The translations under genes were made by a program, and so were the position numbers. Shown one piece after another: positions 16,267 to 23,262 of a stretch of 41,713 bases of DNA. Source of the stretch: Niveispirillum sp. (GTDB lineage: Bacteria; Pseudomonadota; Alphaproteobacteria; Azospirillales; Azospirillaceae). The stretch lies in the NCBI RefSeq assembly GCF_017996735.1, contig NZ_JAGOGJ010000054.1:1-41713 (forward strand), written 5' to 3'. The notes beneath the pieces were generated by a model. That model was not told the origin of the DNA and did not search any database. It saw nothing but the letters and a program-made list of their open reading frames with translations. Within the stretch, counting starts at the first letter, position 1. Every line of letters begins with the position of its first letter.

Positions 16267-16764
16267 TTAGGCCGCTTCGATGTTAGCAAAGTTCAGCAGC
16301 TTTGAGACATCCAGAACGACAAGCAGCGTTTCTTTTAGGCGATAAATGCCTGTCGAGATTTCACGCCACCGTGGATCCAGGGTCGCCGGATGCCGTTCGA
16401 AGTCGTCAGACGACAGCGACAGCACCTCGCCGACATTGTCGACCATCAGCGAATAAAGCTCGCCCTTGTGGTCGACCACAATGCTCATCACCGGCTTGCC
16501 ATCCGCCGGCCGGGGCGGAAGGCCCAAGCGCAGGCGGACATCGATGGCGGTTACGATACGGCCGCGCAGGTTCAGCGAACCCGCAACTTCCGGCGGTGCC
16601 AGGGGGATGCGGGTGATCTTCTGCGGCCCCAGCACGTCCTGCACCTGCAGTACAGGGATGCCGAACAGTTGGTTTGCGATGGTCGCCGTGACGAAATCCT
16701 CGTTCTTGACGATGGAAATGTCCTGGGAACCGGCCTTCTTTACGGCGGGGAGACGGGCACTCAT
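16267..16764 (-). CDS. cheW: chemotaxis coupling protein CheW
   Basis: 165 residues, a single CheW SH3-like double barrel with FGIPVLQVQDVLGPQKITRI, AGSLNLRGRIVTAIDVR and the closing ETLLVVLDVSKLL. It links chemoreceptors to CheA in the polar array. The start overlaps the cheA stop by four bases (ATGA). Confidence 0.94.
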   Translation of the reverse strand: MSARLPAVKKAGSQDISIVKNEDFVTATIANQLFGIPVLQVQDVLGPQKITRIPLAPPEVAGSLNLRGRIVTAIDVRLRLGLPPRPADGKPVMSIVVDHKGELYSLMVDNVGEVLSLSSDDFERHPATLDPRWREISTGIYRLKETLLVVLDVSKLLNFANIEAA

Positions 16765-19472
16765 GCGGCACCTTTCTCGGTGATGGTCTGCTGCAGGGTG
16801 AAGAGGAGGGCTTCACGGTCGAATTTCGCGACATAGTCGTTGAAGCCGGCCTGACGGCCACGCTCCAGATCACGCGGCGCGGCATGGCTTGACAGGGCGA
16901 CCAGCGGTGTACCGGACCAGCGGCTGCTGGCGCGGACGGCCTGGGCAAAATCCAGACCGCTCATGCCCGGCATTTCGATGTCGGAGACGATGACATCGAA
17001 ATCCTCACCCGACTCGCACAGGGCCAAAGCCTCGTCGGCGCTCTCCACAGCCGTCACATCGTAGCCGGAAACGGTCAGCAACGGCGTCAGCAGGTTGCGG
17101 AAGAACGGGCTGTCATCGACCAGCAGCACACGATGCTGACGGTCATCCTCAAAGCTCTCATGGTTGTTACCGAACCAGTCCTTGAAGGCCCGGGTCAGGT
17201 AGAAACCGGCATCGATGACGTCCGTCGCCTTGTTGGCGATGATGGCGGACCCCAGGAAGCCCTGGCGTTCCGTACCCAGCTCGACCTGCAGGCGATCCTC
17301 GACGATATCGACGATCTCGTCCACGACCAGACCCATGGAACGGTCGCCGTCGGCGAACACCACCACGGGCTGACGCTTGTCGCGCACGATCTTCCAGTTC
17401 GGGTCGATCGGCACCAGAGGCATCAGCTTGCCACGATACTGGACCACCGGTTCGCCGTTGGACAGTTCGACCAGATTGAGATCGACATCCTCCAGGCGGG
17501 CGACCAGCGAGAGCGGGACGGCCTTCGGCCCGCCTTCCCCGGCGCTGAACAGCAGCAGGGCCATCTTGTCGTCCTCGCGGCGGGCGGACTTCGCCACTTC
17601 CTGCGCGGATGTCTGGGCATTGTCGGCAGTGCCGCCCATGGAACCGGACGCAGTGGCGATGCCGTTGGGGTCCAGGATCATGATGACGGAACCGTCACCC
17701 AGGATCGTGTTGCCCGAGAACAGCTCGATATGGCGCAGGATCGGGGCCACCGGCTTGACCACGATTTCCTCGGTGTCGAAGACGCGGTCGACGATGATGC
17801 CGAACGTGTAATTGCCGACCTGGCTGACAACGATGAAGGTCTCGCGCTTGTCGTCATCCTCGGCCTTGCCCAGCTTCAGCAGGTTCTGCAGGCTGACCAG
17901 GGGCAGCAGGCGGTTGCGCAGGCGCAGAACCGGGGCGCCGTTGATGCGCTCGATCTTGTGCTCGCTGTCACTGGCGGCACGCACCAGCTCGATCACGCTG
18001 ATCTGCGGCACGGCGAAGCGCTCGGATGCGCATTCAACGATCAGGGCGGAGACGATGGCCAGCGTCAGCGGGATCTTGATGGTGAAGGTCGTGCCACGAC
18101 CTTCCACCGACCGCATCTCGATGGTGCCACCGATCTTCTCGATATTGGTCTTCACCACGTCCATGCCGACGCCACGACCGGACACGGAGGTCACTTTGGC
18201 GGCGGTGGAGAAGCCGGGCTTGAAGATGAACTGCTGGATCTGCTGATCCGACATCTGGGCCAGTTCGGACTCGGTGGCCAGACCGTTCTGGATGATCTTG
18301 GCCTTGATCTTGGCAAGCGCCAGACCCTTACCGTCGTCGCTGATCTCGATGATGATGTGACCGCCCTCATGGAAGGCGTTCAGCGTGATACGGCCCGTTT
18401 CCGACTTGCCGGCGGCGAGACGCTCGGCCGGAATTTCCAACCCATGGTCGCCGGAATTGCGAACCATGTGGGTCAGCGGGTCCTTGATCAGCTCCAGCAC
18501 CTGACGGTCCAGTTCCGTCTCGGCGCCGAGCATCTGCAACTCGATCTTCTTGTGAAGTTCGTGGCTGAGGTCGCGGACCAGACGCGGCAGCTTGGCCCAG
18601 GCATTGCCGATGGGCTGCATGCGCGTCTTCATGACGCCTTCCTGCAGCTCCGACGTCACATGGTTCAGCCGCTGCAAGGGGGCCGCGAACTCGCTGTCCT
18701 TCTGCGAGCGCAGGATCTGCAGGAGCTGGTTGCGGGTCAGCACCAGCTCGGAAACCATGGTCATCAGGTTTTCCAGCAGGTCCACATGCACGCGGATGGT
18801 CTGCTGGGCGAGCGCGCTTTCCTTGGATTCACCACGCACATCGTCCTGCGCCTCGGCCCGCGGCGGGGGGGGAGGCGGCGGCGGCGGGGAGGCTGCCTCC
18901 ACAACCGGGGCGGGCGGCTCGGCCTTCACGACCGGTGCCGGGGTGGGCGGGGGCGGCGGGGGCGGAGAAACCGGCGCCAGGGTATGGGTCAGATGGGCCG
19001 GAACCGGCGTGAACAGCTCGTCCGGATCGTTTGCCGGCGGCGGCTCGGCCGCAACGGGCGCCGGGGCCGCCGCACCACCAGCCTTGGGCAGTTCCCTGCC
19101 TTCCGCCATGGCATTCAGCCGGTCGATCAGGTCCTGGTCACCGCCCGGCGGCTCAGCCTCGGTCTGTTCCAGGACCGAGAGGATACCCTTGATCGTGTCC
19201 AGCGATTCGAGGATCAGCGACACGGCATAGGGGGAAACATGCAGTTCCCCGTCCCGGAACTTGCCCAGCACGTTCTCGGCGGCATGGGCCACCGATTCCA
19301 GCCGGGGCAGACCCAGGAAGCCACAGGTGCCCTTGATCGTGTGAACCAGACGGAAGATGTTCGACAACAGCCCCGGATCGTTGGGGTTCTGCTCCAGCTT
19401 CACCAGCTCGACGTCGAGGACGGCGAGGTTCTCATTGGTCTCAGTGAGGAATTCACTCAGCAGATCATCCAT
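16761..19472 (-). CDS. cheA: chemotaxis histidine kinase CheA with two CheW-like domains and a receiver
   Basis: 903 residues. The HPt domain carries phospho-His H44 in RLVHTIKGTCGFLG. A linker with two proline runs of seven to nine residues spans about 130-215. Dimerisation helices (near QTIRVHVDLLENLMTMVSEL) lead to the ATPase domain with N box HMVRNSGDHGLE, G1 DDGKGL and G2 GRGVGMDVVKTN. A first CheW-like regulatory domain (about 485-610), a second one (about 645-760) and a C-terminal receiver (about 780-895, Asp in VIVSDIEMPGMSG) complete it. The extra receiver makes this a CheA-Y hybrid that may act as a phosphate sink. It heads the operon. Confidence 0.95.
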   Translation of the reverse strand: MDDLLSEFLTETNENLAVLDVELVKLEQNPNDPGLLSNIFRLVHTIKGTCGFLGLPRLESVAHAAENVLGKFRDGELHVSPYAVSLILESLDTIKGILSVLEQTEAEPPGGDQDLIDRLNAMAEGRELPKAGGAAAPAPVAAEPPPANDPDELFTPVPAHLTHTLAPVSPPPPPPPTPAPVVKAEPPAPVVEAASPPPPPPPPPRAEAQDDVRGESKESALAQQTIRVHVDLLENLMTMVSELVLTRNQLLQILRSQKDSEFAAPLQRLNHVTSELQEGVMKTRMQPIGNAWAKLPRLVRDLSHELHKKIELQMLGAETELDRQVLELIKDPLTHMVRNSGDHGLEIPAERLAAGKSETGRITLNAFHEGGHIIIEISDDGKGLALAKIKAKIIQNGLATESELAQMSDQQIQQFIFKPGFSTAAKVTSVSGRGVGMDVVKTNIEKIGGTIEMRSVEGRGTTFTIKIPLTLAIVSALIVECASERFAVPQISVIELVRAASDSEHKIERINGAPVLRLRNRLLPLVSLQNLLKLGKAEDDDKRETFIVVSQVGNYTFGIIVDRVFDTEEIVVKPVAPILRHIELFSGNTILGDGSVIMILDPNGIATASGSMGGTADNAQTSAQEVAKSARREDDKMALLLFSAGEGGPKAVPLSLVARLEDVDLNLVELSNGEPVVQYRGKLMPLVPIDPNWKIVRDKRQPVVVFADGDRSMGLVVDEIVDIVEDRLQVELGTERQGFLGSAIIANKATDVIDAGFYLTRAFKDWFGNNHESFEDDRQHRVLLVDDSPFFRNLLTPLLTVSGYDVTAVESADEALALCESGEDFDVIVSDIEMPGMSGLDFAQAVRASSRWSGTPLVALSSHAAPRDLERGRQAGFNDYVAKFDREALLFTLQQTITEKGAA

Positions 19473-19780
19473 GGTCCACGCCCCGTTCGGGAAATCACAG
19501 TTTCCGCGTCATACGCCGGTCTTCAGTCCGGTGAAGCACCCTTGTACGCGCCGGCCGCCCGTCGGCCAAATGAAGAGTCTCGGAATTCGGTTAAAATCGT
19601 CCCGCTACAAGGGAATTGATGGCCTGTCGGACAGGGCTTTGGCAAGGGGAACATTACCTCTTTTCGGTTAGGTTCGGCCATCTTGATCTGTCGCAACGCC
19701 AAAGAACGCGCATGTTGGGGCCGCGACGCCCGGTTGAACAGTTGGCCCACCACATCATCCCGGTAAAAACGAAAGAGGTA
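19473..19780. other. 308-base region between chpT and cheA
   Basis: No convincing gene. It must contain the promoter of the che operon unless chpT reads through; I cannot pick a clear -35/-10 pair. A long-range inverted repeat is present: TACCTCTTTTCG (19645-19656) and CGAAAGAGGTA (19770-19780), the second directly after the chpT stop. A frame on the minus strand (19523-19753, 76 codons) has no recognisable features and only a GTG start. Confidence 0.4.
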
Positions 19781-20395
19781 TCACCCTTCGGCAGGGTGGA
19801 TTCGGAAACGCACCTCGCCGGGAACGGCCGCATCCACAACCACCGACAGGCCATAGGCGGCGGCCAGAAGGGGGGTGACATGGGCCAGGACCGCCCGTGG
19901 CCCCAATGCCGCCTCCGTCGTCTCTCCCGCCAGCGCCGGCGCCATTTCCGGGCGAAGTCCACAGCCGGTACCGACCGCCAGCACCGACAGGCCGGCATCG
20001 CCCCCCGCCACCGTGAGCGTGCCGCCACGCGGCAGGCTCTCCTCCCCCAGCAGGGCCGCGAGCAGGGCCAGCTTCAGCAGGCCGGGCCGGGGCGACTGCG
20101 TGGCCGCAACCCATTCCAGCCGCACCTTGCTGCCCCGGAACCAGCCTTCCAGAGCCGCCCGTGCATCACCGGCCGACAGCGACTGCCCGCCGGCGGCCCC
20201 AAGCGCAACACGATAAAGGCGCAGCCGCGCCGCAGCGGTTTGCGCGCTGTCGGCGATGAGATCCAGCGCCTCATCGCCGCTATCCCCCCCCTCCTCCAGC
20301 AATTCCACGCCGTTATTGACGGCTCCGACGGGGCCCACCAGATCATGGCACAAGCGGGAGCAGAGAAGCTCCACCGCTCGAATTCCCAGATTCAT
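19781..20395 (-). CDS. chpT: histidine phosphotransferase ChpT-like
   Basis: 204 residues from ATG 20395, which has GAGG seven bases upstream; an ATG two codons earlier is possible. The N-terminal helix ELLCSRLCHDLVGPVGAVNNG contains the phospho-accepting His of ChpT (in CHDLVGP). The remainder resembles a degenerate histidine-kinase ATPase fold without the nucleotide motifs. ChpT passes phosphate from CckA to CtrA and CpdR, controlling cell cycle and motility in alphaproteobacteria. Its place just upstream of the che operon, in the same direction, fits a motility role. Confidence 0.8.
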   Translation of the reverse strand: MNLGIRAVELLCSRLCHDLVGPVGAVNNGVELLEEGGDSGDEALDLIADSAQTAAARLRLYRVALGAAGGQSLSAGDARAALEGWFRGSKVRLEWVAATQSPRPGLLKLALLAALLGEESLPRGGTLTVAGGDAGLSVLAVGTGCGLRPEMAPALAGETTEAALGPRAVLAHVTPLLAAAYGLSVVVDAAVPGEVRFRIHPAEG

Positions 20396-20494
20396 CCGCA
20401 TCCTCAGCGCTGGGGCGCCACCACCCACAGGGGTGGCGCGCCGTGTCACCGGGCATTAGGATAGGCCGTCCCCCCCCTTCTGGGAACCGTGTCG

Positions 20495-20677
20495 ATGTCT
20501 GATTTCCTGGCTCCCGGCGTTTTTGTCCGTCACCCGTCGCAACCCGACTGGGGCCTGGGACAGGTGCAGTCCGTGGTGGGAACACGGGTGACCGTGAATT
20601 TCGAACATGCCGGTAAGCTGCTGATCAATAGCGCCGCCATATCGCTGGCCATCGTCGATCCCGATGAAGAGGTCTGA
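20495..20677 (+). CDS. DUF3553 small protein
   Basis: 60 residues from ATG 20495; a GTG two codons earlier is possible. The pattern FVRHPSQPDWGLGQVQSV followed by VTVNFEHAGKLLI marks DUF3553, a small beta-barrel-like domain also fused to some helicases, where it may bind nucleic acid or protein. It is divergent from chpT and separated by 99 bases. Confidence 0.75.
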   Translation: MSDFLAPGVFVRHPSQPDWGLGQVQSVVGTRVTVNFEHAGKLLINSAAISLAIVDPDEEV

Positions 20678-20723
20678 TACCAGCGCCTACGTCCGTGGGC
20701 TCGGGCGGGCCGCACAAGCGGCG

Positions 20724-20741
20724 CGGCGCCGGCCGGCGCCG
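20724..20741. repeat. perfect 18-base GC palindrome
   Basis: CGGCGCCGGCCGGCGCCG lies between the convergent DUF3553 and cupin genes, 47 bases after the DUF3553 stop. It may fold as a hairpin ending transcripts from both sides, though no T run is present. Confidence 0.5.
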
Positions 20742-20778
20742 TACCGACGGTCAAACATGTCAACCGTGGGTATGAGCG

Positions 20779-21285
20779 TCATTCATCGGCCCAATAATCG
20801 ACCGTAGCGCCGGGGCGGGTGATCATACGCATCCCGCTGCCGACATGGGAAAAGCCGATCTTGCCGCTGTCCGGGTAATCCACGATGTCGGGCGACATCA
20901 TGGTGCTGAAACTCAGGTAACGCAGATCCACTTCTCCATCATTGATGATCTGATGGGCCGTGGACACATCGCCCGGCGGACAGGAAACGATATCGCCCGG
21001 TCGCAAGGGATGGTTGTCCGCACCCAGGCGAAGCCGGCCCGTGCCTTCCAGGATGAGAAACATCTCCTCGTTCACCCGATGATTGTGAAACGGAAAGGCC
21101 GCCTTTCCGGATGGCAATACCGTCAGCAAGCAACCCAGATGGCGGGCACCGATCATCGGGCCGATCCGCGCAATAAGGGGACCAAACCGTTCTGCGGTCG
21201 CCCCCTTCGGACCATGGCCTTCCGGAAAGGGCGTGGGCGCAAGACTGTCCAGATTGATGATGGGAAAACTGTTCGTTTCGACCAT
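20779..21285 (-). CDS. cupin-domain protein
   Basis: 168 residues from ATG 21285, with GGGGAG upstream. The first cupin motif is visible as FHNHRVNEEMFLILEGTGRL (two His and a Glu as metal ligands) and the second as PPGDVSTAHQIINDG with the third His. It is a single-domain beta-barrel that binds a divalent metal. Cupins range from sugar isomerases to dioxygenases to non-enzymatic binding proteins, and nothing here decides the substrate. The C-terminal region contains DIVDYPDSGKIG, which occurs in cupins of unknown function. Confidence 0.8.
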   Translation of the reverse strand: MVETNSFPIINLDSLAPTPFPEGHGPKGATAERFGPLIARIGPMIGARHLGCLLTVLPSGKAAFPFHNHRVNEEMFLILEGTGRLRLGADNHPLRPGDIVSCPPGDVSTAHQIINDGEVDLRYLSFSTMMSPDIVDYPDSGKIGFSHVGSGMRMITRPGATVDYWADE

Positions 21286-21336
21286 TGCGACATCTCCCCA
21301 CCGCAGTTTGTACCTGATTTGTTCCAAACATGCCGC

Positions 21337-21365
21337 AAAAAAAGCGCCCGTTCAAGGGCGCTTTT
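21337..21365 (-). terminator. Rho-independent terminator of the small unknown gene
   Basis: A perfect 10-bp stem, AAAAGCGCCC with GGGCGCTTTT (21340-21349 and 21356-21365), loop of 6. On the minus strand it is followed by a run of seven T, 31 bases after the stop of the gene at 21396. Confidence 0.85.
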
Positions 21366-21395
21366 GGATGGCATGAAGACGGGCCGGCGGCCCCG

Positions 21396-21755
21396 TCACC
21401 ATTTGCGTTCCGTCTTCAACTGCCCACCATTCAGCGCGTCCAGGAAGCTGCCGCTGGCCTTGGGCCGCTGGGCACGCACCATGCGGGGGTTGGGCTTCTT
21501 CTTGGCCTGCTCCACCACCTTGATGGCGGTGGTCGTGGCCTCGTTCTCCACCCGGCGGCGGATACCCTCATCCAGGGACTCGAAAGCCTGCTGGGCAAAC
21601 TGCAGCGCATTCTCCGAACGCGATTCCACGACCTGACGCAGGGCATTGGCCGCCATCAGGCATTCCAGCCGTTCAGGACCGGTGACGTCATCAAGGGCGC
21701 CCGCCAAAATCCCGATCGCTTCCAAGGTCTTGGGGTCGTTCAGTTCCACCGACAT
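21396..21755 (-). CDS. small conserved-looking protein of unknown function
   Basis: 119 residues from ATG 21755; a GTG three codons earlier is closer to GAAGG but too close to it. The protein is mostly helical and charged. A first half with LTGPERLECLMAANALRQ-like helices leads to a Lys/Pro-rich segment (AKKKPNPRMVRAQRPKA) and a C-terminal SFLDALNGG. It has no signal peptide or membrane segment. I recognise no family. It has its own strong terminator and shares an intergenic region with the asd leader. Confidence 0.6.
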   Translation of the reverse strand: MSVELNDPKTLEAIGILAGALDDVTGPERLECLMAANALRQVVESRSENALQFAQQAFESLDEGIRRRVENEATTTAIKVVEQAKKKPNPRMVRAQRPKASGSFLDALNGGQLKTERKW

Positions 21756-21920
21756 CTTAAACACGCACCTTCAGGCACCGCCGCTCACACTCATATAGTC
21801 CCACCGTCCAGTAAAAACCGCAACAGATAGTCTGGACACAACCGGCCATGCGGCGAACGCAGAGACACCCCGCAGCGATGACGGGTTTACACATGGCCTG
21901 GGCCTCGGCATCGTCCTCCC

Positions 21921-22004
21921 ATGTCCAAGCGCATCCAGACCACCACTATCATGACTAAAAAGACCACCCTGCGGGGCGGGCTTTTTGTCATGCGCGCGGT
22001 CTGA
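21921..22004 (+). CDS. putative Thr/Ile/Met/Lys-rich attenuation leader peptide upstream of asd
   Basis: A 27-codon frame starting ATG 21921. Codons 7-16 (21939-21968) read TTTIMTKKTT: ten codons in a row for the end products of the aspartate pathway. The start MSKRIQTTTI resembles E. coli thrL (MKRISTT). No Shine-Dalgarno is visible. TTTACA at 21885-21890 and a weak -10 at 21909-21914 would place transcription start at about the A of the ATG, so leaderless translation is possible. The frame runs through the terminator hairpin, which is unusual for attenuators. A competing frame, ATG 21893 to TAA 21958, ends HPDHHYHD. Confidence 0.5.
   Translation: MSKRIQTTTIMTKKTTLRGGLFVMRAV
21957..21986 (+). 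terminator. terminator hairpin in the asd leader (attenuator)
   Basis: Left arm 21957-21969 and right arm 21974-21986 pair in 11 of 13 positions around TGCG, ending in TTTTT. No gene precedes it on this strand, so it can only end a leader transcript that would otherwise reach asd. CCCCGCAG at 21868-21875 is fully complementary to CTGCGGGG at 21969-21976 and could form an alternative structure. The left-arm sequence AGACCACC (21961-21968) is duplicated at 21937-21944 within the leader frame. Confidence 0.7.
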
Positions 22005-22066
22005 CGCGGTTCGACAGAAAGCCAGAAGCCCCGCCGGGAACGGACGGGGCGGCCAAAGGTGGACCA

Positions 22067-22105
22067 GACCCTGTCTCCGGCAAGAGATGACAGAGGAACA
22101 GGGTC
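22067..22105 (+). promoter_or_regulatory. hairpin covering the asd ribosome-binding site
   Basis: GACCCTGT (22067-22074) pairs perfectly with ACAGGGTC (22098-22105), four bases before the asd ATG at 22110, and would hide AGGG. A second GC hairpin (CCCCG/CGGGG) lies around 22029-22049. Together they could tune translation of asd. Confidence 0.4.
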
Positions 22106-22109
22106 CATC

Positions 22110-23162
22110 ATGAATATCCGCGTTGCCCCCGACAGCCTGAACCAGGCCGCCTCCCGTCCGATTTCCGTCGCCGTGGTCGGCGCCACGGGTGCTGTCGGCG
22201 TCGAAATCCGCGAATGCCTGGAAAAGTCGGGTCTGAACCTTGCCACCGTTCGGCTGCTGGCGTCCCGCCGCTCGGCCGGTCATGCCGTGCCCTTCGCCGG
22301 CGGCACCCTGGTGATCGAGGAACTGACGGATGACAGCTTCCAGGGCATCGACTATGCCCTGTTCTCCGCCGGCAGCGGCGTGTCGAAGGAATTCGCGCCG
22401 AAGGCCGTGGCCGCCGGTGCCGTGGTCATCGATAATTCGTCGGCCTTCCGCATGGACCCCGCCATTCCGCTGGTCGTGCCGGAGGTGAACGCGGACGTAA
22501 TCCCGGCCGATGCCGGAATCATCGCCAATCCCAACTGCGTGGCCATCATCGCCACGGTTCCGCTGGCCCCGCTGAATGCCCGCCACACGATCCGCCGTCT
22601 GAACATCGCCACCTATCAGGCTGCCAGTGGCGCCGGGGCGGCCGCCATGGAGGAACTGCGCGCCTCCACCGCCGCCTATCTGGCCGGCGAACCTTATGCG
22701 CCGCGCGTTCTGCCGCACCCCTACGCCTTCAACGTGTTCTCCCACAACGCCGCCATCAATCCGGAGACGGGTTACAATGGCGAGGAGGAGAAGGTGATCG
22801 AGGAGACGCGCAAGATCATGCGCCGCCCCGATCTGAATATCAGCATCACCTGCGTCCGCGTGCCCGTGCTGCGAGCCCATTCCATGGCCGTGACGGTGGA
22901 GTTCGACGAGGTGGTCAGCCCCGACGAGGTGCGCGCCATCCTGCGTGACGCCCCCGGCGTGCGCATCGTGGAGAATATCGAGGGCAACCATTTCCCCATG
23001 CCCAACGAAGCGTCGGGCCAGGGCGACGTGCTGGTCGGCCGCATCCGCCGCGATGTGGGCGACCCGTCCGGCCGCTCCATCGCCCTGTTCCTGGCCGGTG
23101 ACCAGTTGCTGAAGGGCGCCGCCCTGAACGCCGTGCAGATCCTGCAGGGCCTGACCCAATAA
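22110..23162 (+). CDS. asd: aspartate-semialdehyde dehydrogenase
   Basis: 350 residues. VAVVGATGAVGVEIRECL is the NADP-binding loop, FSAGSGVSKEF follows, and the catalytic Cys is in ANPNCVAIIAT. The active-site His region is VRVPVLRAHSMAVTVEF. The enzyme reduces aspartyl-4-phosphate to aspartate semialdehyde, the branch point to lysine/diaminopimelate, threonine, isoleucine and methionine. The N-terminus is about 15 residues longer than many homologues before the first strand. The gene is alone, with a 345-base upstream region holding the candidate attenuator, and ends next to an intergenic repeat. Confidence 0.95.
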   Translation: MNIRVAPDSLNQAASRPISVAVVGATGAVGVEIRECLEKSGLNLATVRLLASRRSAGHAVPFAGGTLVIEELTDDSFQGIDYALFSAGSGVSKEFAPKAVAAGAVVIDNSSAFRMDPAIPLVVPEVNADVIPADAGIIANPNCVAIIATVPLAPLNARHTIRRLNIATYQAASGAGAAAMEELRASTAAYLAGEPYAPRVLPHPYAFNVFSHNAAINPETGYNGEEEKVIEETRKIMRRPDLNISITCVRVPVLRAHSMAVTVEFDEVVSPDEVRAILRDAPGVRIVENIEGNHFPMPNEASGQGDVLVGRIRRDVGDPSGRSIALFLAGDQLLKGAALNAVQILQGLTQ

Positions 23163-23203
23163 GGAGGCGGGCAAGGGGCGGCGGTGGGCATGGTCTCAAT
23201 TCC

Positions 23204-23236
23204 GCCCCTCGCCCACGACGGTGGGAGGGTGAGGGC
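23204..23236. repeat. second copy of the CCCTC/GAGGG intergenic repeat
   Basis: The unit GCCCCTCGCCCAC, a 4-base loop, then GTGGGAGGGTGAGGGC matches the unit near 9082-9119, again between two convergent genes (asd and the AsmA-family gene). Confidence 0.6.
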
Positions 23237-23262
23237 AACACCCCCACCACGCCGCCCCAGCC

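Noticed and set aside
17133..19619. 828-codon frame on the plus strand over cheA
   Set aside because: Shadow of cheA: His/Gln/Asp/Gly-rich composition and no motifs, while the opposite strand is a complete CheA.
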